DNA of 46,848 nucleotides. Origin: Pseudomonadota bacterium. GTDB taxonomy: Bacteria > Pseudomonadota > Alphaproteobacteria > Rhodobacterales > Rhodobacteraceae. The notes under the pieces are model-generated. The model was given only the letters and a program-made list of their open reading frames with translations. It ran no database searches and was not told where the DNA came from. Position 1 is the first letter of the stretch. Every line of letters begins with the position of its first letter. Shown in pieces: positions 17,389 through 24,927 of this stretch. The translations under genes were made by a program, and so were the position numbers. The DNA lies in the NCBI GenBank assembly GCA_018240425.1, contig JAFEFU010000001.1, positions 1-46,848 on the forward strand, read 5' to 3'.

Positions 17389-17781
17389 TCAGAGCGGCTT
17401 CCAGGCGATGGCGTCGATCTCGACCTTGGCGTCGACCATCAGCCGCGACTGCACGGTCGAGCGCGCCGGCGGATTGGGGCCGAAATGCCGCTCGAACACG
17501 GCGTTGAACGAGGAGAAGTCGCGCGGGTCGTCCAGCCAGCAGGTGACCTTGATCACATCCTCGAGCCCGCAGCCGGCCAGCGCCAGCACCGCCCTGATGT
17601 TGGCGATCACCTGTTCGGTCTGGGCGGCGATGCCGCCCGGCACCACCTCGCCGCCCACGGTCGGCACCTGGCCCGAGACATGGACATAGTCGCCCGCCCG
17701 CACCGCCTTGGCGAAGGGCCGCCTCTGCCCCCCGGCCTGCGGGTCGGCGATGTCATAGCGGACGAGACGGGGGTCGGACAT
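17389..17781 (-). CDS. RidA-family protein (enamine/imine deaminase)
   Basis: A 130-residue RidA/YjgF protein, the normal length, beginning MSDPRLVRYDIAD. Family motifs include DYVHVSGQVPTVGGEVVPGG, IANIRAVLALAGCGLEDVIK, and the late ARSTVQSRLMVDAKVEIDAIA, with the substrate-contacting Arg in ARSTV. Family members hydrolyse reactive enamines and imines from PLP or flavin enzymes. An in-frame GTG at 17814 would add 11 residues, but the ATG at 17781 better matches family length; neither has a strong ribosome site. An amine oxidase operon lies 4 kb away, which could supply an imine, but the link is speculative. Confidence 0.88.
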   Translation of the reverse strand: MSDPRLVRYDIADPQAGGQRRPFAKAVRAGDYVHVSGQVPTVGGEVVPGGIAAQTEQVIANIRAVLALAGCGLEDVIKVTCWLDDPRDFSSFNAVFERHFGPNPPARSTVQSRLMVDAKVEIDAIAWKPL

Positions 17782-17801
17782 GGCGGGCACTCGCGGAAGG
17801 G

Positions 17802-17890
17802 AATTCGTTTTCACGATACCAGTGCCGGCGCCGCCCGTTCAAGCGAAATGACGGCCAGGAGCGGCGCCATGATGAAATTCATTTTCACGG
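17802..17890 (-). promoter_or_regulatory. ridA promoter region with repeated motif
   Basis: On the minus strand TTGAAC (17842-17837) and TATCGT (17818-17813), 18 bases apart, form a plausible promoter with an extended -10 (TGGTATCGT). AATTCGTTTTCACGA (17802-17816) and AATTCATTTTCACGG (17876-17890), 13 of 15 identical and in the same orientation, flank it like a pair of regulator sites. CTGGTATCGTGAA over the -10 matches 11 of 13 bases of the motif at the start of the first GntR gene. Confidence 0.4.
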
Positions 17891-17899
17891 CCACCGCGG

Positions 17900-18229
17900 T
17901 CAGCGGCCCTCGGGATAAAGGACGATCGTCGTCCAGCCCGCAATCGTCAGGGCGGGCCCGAGGGCGCGGCCGAGGGCCGCCAGATCGGCGGTTCCGTCAT
18001 CGCCGAGCGCGCAGAAGATGGTGCCGTTGCCAAGGGCCTTCAGCGTCACAAGACGCAGCCCCGCCGCGGCACAGGCCGCAGCCAGCGCCGCCAGCCCCGG
18101 CCAGCCGCCGCTGTCCAGCTGGACCTCGTAGGTCAGGCGGCAGCCGGGAAAGTCCTGCCGCGTGCGCAGGATCTGCTCGACCGGGATCGGCGCCGCAGCG
18201 GGAATCGGGGCAAGGGTTCCATCGGCCAT
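17900..18229 (-). CDS. Hypothetical protein, 109 residues
   Basis: Not recognised. It starts at ATG 18229 with AGGAGA upstream (a GTG one codon earlier is possible). No signal peptide or membrane segment is apparent. Alternating strands and helices (LTYEVQLD, an Ala-rich helix, GLRLVTLKALGNGTIFCALGDD, another helix, AGWTTIVLYP) suggest a small alpha/beta fold, perhaps ferredoxin- or ACT-like. It lies upstream of ridA in the same direction and divergent from the molbindin gene. Codon use matches the neighbours, so it is probably a real gene. Confidence 0.65.
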   Translation of the reverse strand: MADGTLAPIPAAAPIPVEQILRTRQDFPGCRLTYEVQLDSGGWPGLAALAAACAAAGLRLVTLKALGNGTIFCALGDDGTADLAALGRALGPALTIAGWTTIVLYPEGR

Positions 18230-18495
18230 CACGTCTCTCCTTCCGGCGGCGCGCCGCCTGTTGCGCGGAAGAAGACGGGGGTCCTCTTCGCTTTAGCTGC
18301 ATTTGTTTCGCGCCCGCAATCTGATGGTCAAATCGGCGCGTCGTCGTCCTGCCCTCCCCTACCCCGGATCGGCCGGCGCGGCAAGGTCGGAGTCCGTGTG
18401 TCAGACGGTCGCATGGCGGCGCGCGGCAGGGCGCCTGTTTCCTGGCGGGTGACGGTGCTATGGGGGGCACGACATCACGCATCGGAGAAGCCAGG

Positions 18496-18705
18496 ATGAA
18501 ACTCAGCGCGCGCAACTGCCTCAAGGGCAAGATCGTCGGCGTGACCAAGGGCGCGACCACCGCCCATGTCCGCATCGACATCGGCAACGGCACGGTCGTC
18601 ACCTCGTCGATCACCAACGAGGCCGTCGACGAACTGGGCCTCGCTGTCGGCCGCCAGGCCTATGCGGTGGTCAAGGCCTCGGACGTGATGGTCGCCATCG
18701 ACTGA
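18496..18705 (+). CDS. mop: Molbindin-type molybdate-binding protein (Mop)
   Basis: A 69-residue single-domain TOBE/Mop protein that stores or buffers molybdate in the cytoplasm as a multimer. The sequence follows the family closely: LSARNCLKGKIVGVTKGATT, then ITNEAVDELGLAVGR and AYAVVKASDVMVAID. The ATG follows GAGAAGCCAGG; longer in-frame starts lack a site. No ModABC genes are adjacent, so it is a stand-alone gene. Confidence 0.93.
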   Translation: MKLSARNCLKGKIVGVTKGATTAHVRIDIGNGTVVTSSITNEAVDELGLAVGRQAYAVVKASDVMVAID

Positions 18706-18865
18706 CGAGATGTCCTGCCCGGCTGCGACCGCCGGGCGAGATAACCCGGCCCGCCCACACCCGCAGGCAGGTGTGCCCCCCGCGGGGAGCCCCCGATGGT
18801 CGAAAAGGGCGTGGGCCACGAGTCGCCGCGCTGGATCGGCAACGGGTGTTGGCCTAACATCCGGA

Positions 18866-18884
18866 GCCGGCTTGTCGAGCCGGC
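18866..18884. other. Hairpin between mop and the GFA-fold gene
   Basis: GCCGGCT and AGCCGGC pair around a 5-base loop, 41 bases before the GFA-type start. With no T run it is unclear whether it terminates mop transcripts or folds in the leader of the next gene. Confidence 0.35.
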
Positions 18885-18924
18885 CGGGCGGCGCCCGTCG
18901 CCCGGGCCTGGAGGGAGGGACCGC

Positions 18925-19317
18925 ATGGACCGATTCACCGGTGGCTGCCTGTGCGGCGACCTTCGGTTCGTGGCGAAGGGACGCCCCTACCGGGTCGGGC
19001 TCTGCCATTGCCTCGACTGCCGCAAGCACCACGGCGCGCTGTTCCATGCCTCGGCGATCTTTCCCGCCGGCGCGGTCGAGATCACCGGCGAGTCGCGCGA
19101 GTTTGCCGGACGGTCGTTCTGCCCGCGCTGCGGCTCGCCGGTGTTCGCGCGCAGCGGCGACGAAACGGGCGTGAACCTCGGCGCACTGGACGCCCCCGAC
19201 CAGTTGCTCCCGACCTACGAACTCTGGACCATCCGGCGCGAGGGCTGGCTGCCGCCCTTCCCTCTGGCTCACCGCTACGAGCGTGACCGGACATCGGGGG
19301 GCAGGCACGAGGACTGA
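18925..19317 (+). CDS. GFA-family zinc protein
   Basis: A 130-residue protein with the GFA (formaldehyde-activating enzyme) zinc fold. Zinc cysteines are present at GGCLCGDL (Cys8, Cys10), CHCLDCRK (Cys27, Cys29, Cys32) and FCPRCGSPVF (Cys66, Cys69). True Gfa binds glutathione and formaldehyde, but most members of this family have unknown roles, and centromere-binding-like relatives are not formaldehyde enzymes. The ATG follows GGAGGGAGGG, while an earlier in-frame ATG does not have a good site. It is an isolated gene. Confidence 0.88.
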   Translation: MDRFTGGCLCGDLRFVAKGRPYRVGLCHCLDCRKHHGALFHASAIFPAGAVEITGESREFAGRSFCPRCGSPVFARSGDETGVNLGALDAPDQLLPTYELWTIRREGWLPPFPLAHRYERDRTSGGRHED

Positions 19318-19458
19318 TCCCCCCGCCGCTGTCATTGGGCACAATCCTTCTCCCGCCGCGCGGACCTTGCGCACCACCGAAACAGTGTCGCGGCCCGGTT
19401 GTTTTTTTGATGCGCCCGCCGCGCTGCCCCGCTAGACTGGCCTATGCGACTGCAAAAT

Positions 19459-19471
19459 CTGGAAAATCCAG
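19459..19471. promoter_or_regulatory. Small palindrome before the glycan operon
   Basis: CTGGA-AAA-TCCAG lies 16 bases before the first gene of the glycosylation cluster, after an AT-richer stretch with a T7 run near 19401-19407. It may be an operator or leader stem. The 169-base gap holds no gene. Confidence 0.3.
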
Positions 19472-19486
19472 CCACGGGGTGAAGGA

Positions 19487-20488
19487 ATGGCGCTGATCTC
19501 GATCGTGTCACCCTGTTTCAACGAAGAGGACAATGTCGCGGAATGCCACGCGACCGTCAGGGCGCTTTTCGAGGAGAAGCTGCCCGGCCACCAGCGCCAG
19601 CACATCTTCGTCGACAATGCCTCGACCGACCGCACCGTCGCCATCCTGCGCGAGATCGCGGCAGGTGATCCGTCGGTGTCGGTCGTCGTCAACGCCCGCA
19701 ACTTCGGGGTCTTCCGCTCGACCTTCAACGGCCTGCGCTATGCGCGCGGCGACGCCACGCTGGTGATGCTGCCCGTCGATCTGCAGGATCCGCCGGAACT
19801 GATCCCCGAATTCGTCGGCCTCTGGGAACAGGGCTACGAGATCGTGGCGGGCGCGCGCGCCAACCGCGAGGAATCCTTCCTGCTGCGGACCTCGCGCAAG
19901 ATATTCTACCGGATCGTCAACGCCCTTTCCGATTTCGAGATCGCGCCGGACGTGGGCGAGATGCAGCTGATCGACCGCAAGGTCCTGGATGCGGTTCTCG
20001 CCCACAACGACCATTACCCCTATATCCGCGGCATCATCGCCTCGGTCGGGTTCAGGCGGATCATCGTTCCCTACCGCTGGAAGGCGCGCAAGCGCGGCGT
20101 GTCCAAGCACAACGTCCTGATGCTGGTCGATCAGGCGCTGAACGCGATCTTCGCCTTCACCCGGGCGCCGATGCGGTTCTGCACCTTTGCCGGGGCCTTC
20201 ATCGCCTCGATGAGCTTTCTCTTCTCGTTCGCCTCGGTTCTCCTGTGGCTTCTCCGGCCCGACATCGCGCCGCGCGGCACCACGACGATCATCGTCTCCC
20301 TGTTCTTCCTGTCGGGGGTGCAGCTGATCTTCATCGGGATGCTGGGCGAATATGTGACCTCGATCCAGACCCAGGTGCGCGGCGGCCCTATGGTGATCGA
20401 GCGCGAGCGGATCAACGCCGAACCGGGCGACGGGAAATCCTTGCCAGGGGCGCAGGCGGCATCGAAGATCAGGTCGCTGTCGGCGTGA
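19487..20488 (+). CDS. GT2 glycosyltransferase, GtrB/DPM1-like
   Basis: A 333-residue family 2 glycosyltransferase that loads a sugar onto undecaprenyl phosphate at the inner membrane face. The GT-A domain starts ISIVSPCFNEEDNV, with DNASTDRTVAIL and the DLQDPPELIP metal-binding region. The C-terminal part has two hydrophobic helices (CTFAGAFIASMSFLFSFASV and TTTIIVSLFFLSGVQLIFIG) typical of GtrB/ArnC. It opens a plus-strand cluster ending with a GtrA gene. The donor is probably the CDP-sugar made by the following genes, rather than UDP-glucose. Confidence 0.92.
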   Translation: MALISIVSPCFNEEDNVAECHATVRALFEEKLPGHQRQHIFVDNASTDRTVAILREIAAGDPSVSVVVNARNFGVFRSTFNGLRYARGDATLVMLPVDLQDPPELIPEFVGLWEQGYEIVAGARANREESFLLRTSRKIFYRIVNALSDFEIAPDVGEMQLIDRKVLDAVLAHNDHYPYIRGIIASVGFRRIIVPYRWKARKRGVSKHNVLMLVDQALNAIFAFTRAPMRFCTFAGAFIASMSFLFSFASVLLWLLRPDIAPRGTTTIIVSLFFLSGVQLIFIGMLGEYVTSIQTQVRGGPMVIERERINAEPGDGKSLPGAQAASKIRSLSA

Positions 20489-20525
20489 GGCGGGTTCGGG
20501 GCGTGTCGAGCAACAGGGAACAGGA

Positions 20526-21299
20526 ATGAAGTGCGTCATACTTGCCGGGGGGTTCGGCACCCGGCTGGCCGAGGAAACGGCCCAGATCCCCAAGCCGATG
20601 GTCCGGATCGGCGGCCGCCCGATCCTGTGGCACATCATGAAGATCTATGCTGCCCACGGCGTGACGGACTTCATAGTCTGCCTTGGCTACAAGGGCTATG
20701 TGATCAAGGAATATTTCGCCAACTACTTCCTGCACATGTCGGATGTGAAGGTCGATCTGCGCACCGGCAATCTGCAACTCAGCCAGTCGCAGGCCGAGCC
20801 CTGGACCGTCTCGCTGATCGACACCGGCGAGGCCAGCATGACCGGCGGGCGGGTCAGGCGCATCCTGCCCCTGGTGCAGGGTGACGAGGCCTTTTGCCTG
20901 ACCTACGGCGACGGGGTCGGCGATGTGGACATCGCCGCCTCGATCGCCTTTCACCGCGCGCATGGCAGACTCGCGACCGTCACCTCGGTCCTGCCGCCGC
21001 GCCGCTTCGGCCAGCTTGTCGCCGACGGGGACCGGGTGGTGGACTTCTCGGAAAAGCCGGTCGGCGACGGCGGGCGGATCAACGGCGGGTTCTTCGTCCT
21101 GTCGCCCGCCGTCGGCGCCCTTCTCGACGGCGACGACACGATCTGGGAGCGCGCGCCCCTTCAGCGCCTGGCCCAGGACGACCAGTTGCGCGCCTTCGAG
21201 CACAATGGCTTCTGGCAGCCGATGGACACGCTGCGCGAGCGGCAGGAACTCGAGGCGCACTGGCAGTCGGGCCGGGCGCCGTGGAAGGTCTGGGCATGA
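20526..21299 (+). CDS. rfbF: Glucose-1-phosphate cytidylyltransferase
   Basis: Makes CDP-glucose from CTP and glucose-1-phosphate. The 257-residue length is exactly that of the family. The nucleotidyltransferase motif MKCVILAGGFGTRLAEET is followed by PKPMVRIGGRPILWHIMK, both diagnostic of RfbF/DdhA. DVDIAASIAFHRAHG and FSEKPVGDGGRINGGFF continue the match. GGAACAGGA precedes the ATG. The stop overlaps the start of the dehydratase gene, so the first two steps of CDP-sugar synthesis are coupled. Confidence 0.95.
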   Translation: MKCVILAGGFGTRLAEETAQIPKPMVRIGGRPILWHIMKIYAAHGVTDFIVCLGYKGYVIKEYFANYFLHMSDVKVDLRTGNLQLSQSQAEPWTVSLIDTGEASMTGGRVRRILPLVQGDEAFCLTYGDGVGDVDIAASIAFHRAHGRLATVTSVLPPRRFGQLVADGDRVVDFSEKPVGDGGRINGGFFVLSPAVGALLDGDDTIWERAPLQRLAQDDQLRAFEHNGFWQPMDTLRERQELEAHWQSGRAPWKVWA

Positions 21300-22378
21300 C
21301 CCCCGATTTCTGGCGCGGGCGGCGGGTGCTTGTCACCGGGCACACCGGCTTCAAGGGCGCCTGGCTCTGCCTGTGGCTGACCCGGCTGGGCGCCCGGGTC
21401 ACCGGCCTGTCGCTGCCGCCGGCGGGCGAGCCGAACCTCTGGACGCTGTTGCGTCTGGACAGCGTGCGTCACCTGACCGGCGATGTCTCCGACGCCGGCC
21501 TGGTCGCGGGCGTGCTGGACCGCGAGCGCCCCGAGATCGTCCTGCACCTGGCCGCGCAGTCGCTGGTGCGGCCCTCCTACCGCGATCCGGTCGGCACCTT
21601 CCGCACCAACGTCATGGGCGTGGTCGTGCTCCTGTCGGCGGCGGCGCGCACGCCGGGCGTCGGCTCGGTCGTCGTCGTGACCTCGGACAAGTGCTACGAG
21701 AACCTTGAACGCGACGCGCCCTATGCCGAGGAGGACCGCATGGGCGGGCGCGATCCCTATTCGGCCTCGAAAGGCTGCGCCGAACTGGCCGCCGCCTCGA
21801 TGCGGGCCAGCTTCTTCGCGCCTCATGCCGCGGGCGGCCATCCGGCGCGCATCGCCACCGCGCGGGCAGGCAATGTCATCGGCGGCGGCGACTGGTCCGA
21901 GGACCGCCTGATCCCCGACATCGTGCGCGGCTGTCTCGGCCCGGCGGGCGAGGTCGTCCTGCGCTATCCCGCCGCCACCCGCCCCTGGCAGCATGTGCTT
22001 GAATCGCTGCGCGGCTACCTTGCGCTGGCCGAGCATCTGCAGGCAGGCACCCAGGGCGCGGATTCGGGCTGGAACTTCGGGCCAGACCGCTCGGACGAAC
22101 GCTCGGTCGCCGAGGTTGCGGCGGCGATGGTCCAGGGGCTGGGCCGTGGCCGCGTGGTCGTGGACCCTGCCGCGCCCACCCTGCACGAGGCGCGGATCCT
22201 GCGTCTCGACAGCACCAAGGCCGGGCGCATCGGCTGGCGGCGCGGCCTGACCTTCGAGCGCACCATGCGGATGACCGCCGACTGGTACATGGCCTGGGCG
22301 GCGGGCGCGGACGCGCGCGCGCTCTGCGCGGCGCAGATCGACGAATATACCCATGAGGTGGGGACCATCGATGCCTGA
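21296..22378 (+). CDS. rfbG: CDP-glucose 4,6-dehydratase
   Basis: Converts CDP-glucose to CDP-4-keto-6-deoxyglucose; a short-chain dehydrogenase/reductase of 360 residues. The NAD motif GHTGFKGAWLCLWL is near the N-terminus, and the catalytic triad region is seen in TSDKCYEN and DPYSASKGCAEL (Tyr-x3-Lys). WQHVLESLRGYL and GWNFGP are typical of RfbG. It begins in the stop of rfbF (ATGA). An rfbH-like dehydrase, needed for 3,6-dideoxy sugars, is absent, so the keto sugar is likely used by the next enzyme. Confidence 0.95.
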   Translation: MTPDFWRGRRVLVTGHTGFKGAWLCLWLTRLGARVTGLSLPPAGEPNLWTLLRLDSVRHLTGDVSDAGLVAGVLDRERPEIVLHLAAQSLVRPSYRDPVGTFRTNVMGVVVLLSAAARTPGVGSVVVVTSDKCYENLERDAPYAEEDRMGGRDPYSASKGCAELAAASMRASFFAPHAAGGHPARIATARAGNVIGGGDWSEDRLIPDIVRGCLGPAGEVVLRYPAATRPWQHVLESLRGYLALAEHLQAGTQGADSGWNFGPDRSDERSVAEVAAAMVQGLGRGRVVVDPAAPTLHEARILRLDSTKAGRIGWRRGLTFERTMRMTADWYMAWAAGADARALCAAQIDEYTHEVGTIDA

Positions 22379-23612
22379 AGCCCCCCGTTGCCGCCATTGC
22401 GCCGCGCCCCTGACCCGCACGCTGGTCGATCTCGGCCTCTCGCCCCTGGCCAACTCGTTCGTGCCCCCCGAGCGCGCCGCCGTCCCCTGCCCGCGCTATC
22501 CGCTGCACGCCCGGGTCTGCGACCGCTGCTTTCTGGTCCAGGTCGAGGACGCGGTTCCGGCCAGCGCGATCTTCAACGAGCACTACGCCTATTTCTCGAG
22601 CTTCTCGGAAAGCTGGCTGGCGCATTGCCGCGCCTATGCCGGGCAGATGGCCGAACGCCTGCGCCTTGGCCCCGACGATCTGGTGATCGAGATCGCCTCG
22701 AACGACGGCTATCTCCTCCAGTATTTCCTTGAGCGCGGCATCCCTGTCCTGGGCGTCGAGCCGTCGGCCAATGTCGCGGCGGCGGCCGAGGCGCGGGGGG
22801 TGCGCACCCGGGTCGAGTATTTCGGCGCCGCAACCGCCGAACGGATCCGGGCCGAGGAGAAGGCGCCGGCGCTGGTCTGCGCCGCCAACGTCCTGGCCCA
22901 CGTCCCCGACATCAACGACTTCGCCCGCGGGATCGCGACGCTCCTGACCGGCGGGGCGGTCTTTACCGTCGAGTTCCCGCACCTTCTGAACCTGATTGCC
23001 AAGGTGCAGTTCGACACGATCTACCACGAACACTATACTTACCTGTCGCTCCTCGCAGTCGAGCGCATCTTTGCGGCGGCGGGTCTGCGGGTCTTCGACG
23101 TCGACAAGCTGGAGACACATGGCGGATCGCTGCGGGTCTTCGCCTGCCTCGCCGGCGCAGCGCACCCCGAGGCAGCCCCGGTCGCGGCGCTGCGGGCCGA
23201 GGAACATGCGGCGGGACTGGACGGACCGGACGGCTACGCCGGGTTCGAGGCAAGGGTCAGGACCGTGCGCGACGACCTCATGGCCTTCCTGCGCAAGGCG
23301 CGCGCCGAAGGCCGGTCGGTCGCCGCCTATGGCGCCGCCGCCAAGGGCAACACGCTTCTGAACTATTGCGGGATCGGCACCGACCTCATCGCCTATTGCG
23401 TCGACCGCAGCCCGGCCAAGCAGGGCAAGCTGCTGCCCGGCAGCCATATCCCGGTCCATGACGTCCCGGTCCTGCGCGAACGGCGGCCGGACTACCTGCT
23501 GATCCTGCCCTGGAACCTGCGCCACGAGATCGCGGGCCAGCTGGCCGACATCGCCGCGCAGGGCACCCGCTTCGTGGTTCCGATCCCGCGGCTGGAAATC
23601 CTGCCGCCATGA
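22371..23612 (+). CDS. Sugar C-methyltransferase (TylC3/NovU-like)
   Basis: A 413-residue SAM-dependent enzyme that adds a methyl to a ring carbon of a 4-keto-6-deoxy NDP-sugar. The N-terminal zinc domain has CRHC (7-10) and CDRC (50-53). The SAM fold follows with VIEIASNDGYLLQYF (about 104-118). The catalytic YHEHYTYLSL region is present. The C-terminal Methyltransf_14-like domain includes AAYGAAAKGNTLLNYCG. This order matches the TylC3/TcaB9/NovU group. The ATG at 22371 overlaps the end of rfbG. C-3 is the usual methylation site in the family; C-5 is also known, so position is not certain. Confidence 0.9.
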   Translation: MPEAPRCRHCAAPLTRTLVDLGLSPLANSFVPPERAAVPCPRYPLHARVCDRCFLVQVEDAVPASAIFNEHYAYFSSFSESWLAHCRAYAGQMAERLRLGPDDLVIEIASNDGYLLQYFLERGIPVLGVEPSANVAAAAEARGVRTRVEYFGAATAERIRAEEKAPALVCAANVLAHVPDINDFARGIATLLTGGAVFTVEFPHLLNLIAKVQFDTIYHEHYTYLSLLAVERIFAAAGLRVFDVDKLETHGGSLRVFACLAGAAHPEAAPVAALRAEEHAAGLDGPDGYAGFEARVRTVRDDLMAFLRKARAEGRSVAAYGAAAKGNTLLNYCGIGTDLIAYCVDRSPAKQGKLLPGSHIPVHDVPVLRERRPDYLLILPWNLRHEIAGQLADIAAQGTRFVVPIPRLEILPP

Positions 23613-24514
23613 GCGCGCGCCTCCTTCTCACCGGAGCCACGGGCCTGATCGGCACGCACGCGGCCGAGGCCCTGGCGCTGGCCGGATACGATGTCGTGAC
23701 CGTCGGGCGAAGTGCGCCGGCCGGCCCGCACCCCCATCTGCGCGCCGACCTCCTCGACGCCGCCGAACGCCGGGCGGCGGTGCGCGCGGCGGGCGCCACG
23801 CATCTTCTGCACCTCGCATGGCAGGGCGAGGGCGACCGCTGGAACGGGGCGGCGAACCTCGACTGGGCGGCGGCGACCATCGCCCTTGTGCGCGAGTTCG
23901 CGGAGGCGGGCGGCAGCCGCGCGGTCTGCGTCGGCAGCTGCGCCGAATATGACTGGGCCGAACCCCTGTTGTCCGAAACCTCGCCGCTCCGTCCCCGGAC
24001 CCTCTACGGCCAAGCCAAGGCCGCGACCGGAACGCTTCTCACCGGGGCCGCGCCGGTGCTTGGCCTCTCGCTGGCCTGGGCAAGGATCTTCTTCTGCTAC
24101 GGCCCCGGCGAGCCGCGCGGGCGGCTTCTCGGCGATCTGGTCCACGGACTGCGGCAGGGCGAGCGGGTCGCCTGCACCGATGGCCGGCAGGAGCGGGACT
24201 TCCTTCACACCGCCGATGTCGGCCGGGCGCTTGCGGCGGTCCTCCGCTCGGCCCTCCAAGGGGCGGTGAACATCGGCGGCGGCAGGGCGACCCCGGTCCG
24301 GCAGCTGATCGAGACGGCGGCCGGCCTGATCGGGCGGCCAGACCTGATCGACCTCGGCGCCCGCCCCCGCCCGCCCGGCGACCCCGACCGGCTGGTCGCC
24401 GACACGGCGCGGCTTTCCGCCACCGGATTTGCGCCGCGCTTCGATCTGCGCTCAGGGCTGGCCGACGCCATAACCCGCACCGAGACCGCCGCGGCGCCGG
24501 AGGAACGGGCGTGA
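23609..24514 (+). CDS. NAD-dependent sugar epimerase/reductase
   Basis: A 301-residue extended SDR. The NAD motif LLLTGATGLIGTHAAEALA is at the start, and the catalytic Tyr-x3-Lys is in LYGQAKAATGTLL. RQERDFLHTADVGRAL is a typical sugar-binding region. In this operon it most likely reduces the 4-keto group of the C-methylated sugar, giving the finished CDP-sugar, but epimerisation is also possible. It overlaps the methyltransferase stop (ATGA) and the GtrA start (GTGA), so translation is coupled. Confidence 0.88.
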   Translation: MSARLLLTGATGLIGTHAAEALALAGYDVVTVGRSAPAGPHPHLRADLLDAAERRAAVRAAGATHLLHLAWQGEGDRWNGAANLDWAAATIALVREFAEAGGSRAVCVGSCAEYDWAEPLLSETSPLRPRTLYGQAKAATGTLLTGAAPVLGLSLAWARIFFCYGPGEPRGRLLGDLVHGLRQGERVACTDGRQERDFLHTADVGRALAAVLRSALQGAVNIGGGRATPVRQLIETAAGLIGRPDLIDLGARPRPPGDPDRLVADTARLSATGFAPRFDLRSGLADAITRTETAAAPEERA

Positions 24515-24927
24515 ACGCGGCGCCCGCCCCCCCCGGCGGCCCGGGCCAGCTCTTGCGGTTTCTCGCCACCGGGGTCGTCAACACCGCGCTCGGCTACGCC
24601 GTCTATGCGGTGCTGGTGGCCGCGTCGCTCGATCCGACGGTGGCGCTGGTCGTCTCCTATGCCGCCGGCGTCCTGTGGAACTTCTTCAGCCACAGCCGCT
24701 TTGTCTTCGGCAACCGCGGCCTGTCGCGCCTTGGCGCCTATGTGCTGACCTACCTCGCGCTGTTCGCGGTCAACTGGGGTTGCCTCCGGGCCGCCCTGGC
24801 CGCTGGTGCCGGCCCCCTGCTGGCGCAGGCGGCCCTGACGCCGGTGATGGCAATCCTGGCCTACCTGGCGATCGGGCGCGTGCTGACCGGGCGCGTCCCC
24901 GCCCTCAGCCGCCCGGGGCCGCGCTGA
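24511..24927 (+). CDS. GtrA-family membrane protein (probable flippase)
   Basis: A 138-residue protein with four transmembrane helices, starting at a GTG overlapping the previous stop. RFLATGVVNTALGYAVYAVL and AAGVLWNFFSHSRFVFGNRG are typical GtrA motifs (N-F/T-x-SHSRFVF-like). GtrA proteins are thought to flip the polyprenyl-phosphate sugar made by GtrB. Its last 23 bases overlap the convergent glycosyltransferase. Confident of family; transport role follows family knowledge. Confidence 0.9.
   Translation: MNAAPAPPGGPGQLLRFLATGVVNTALGYAVYAVLVAASLDPTVALVVSYAAGVLWNFFSHSRFVFGNRGLSRLGAYVLTYLALFAVNWGCLRAALAAGAGPLLAQAALTPVMAILAYLAIGRVLTGRVPALSRPGPR

Noticed and set aside
19380..19410. T-run near 19401 as a Rho-independent terminator for the GFA gene
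   Set aside because: No convincing GC stem lies directly before the T run; it may instead be part of the promoter region of the glycan operon.
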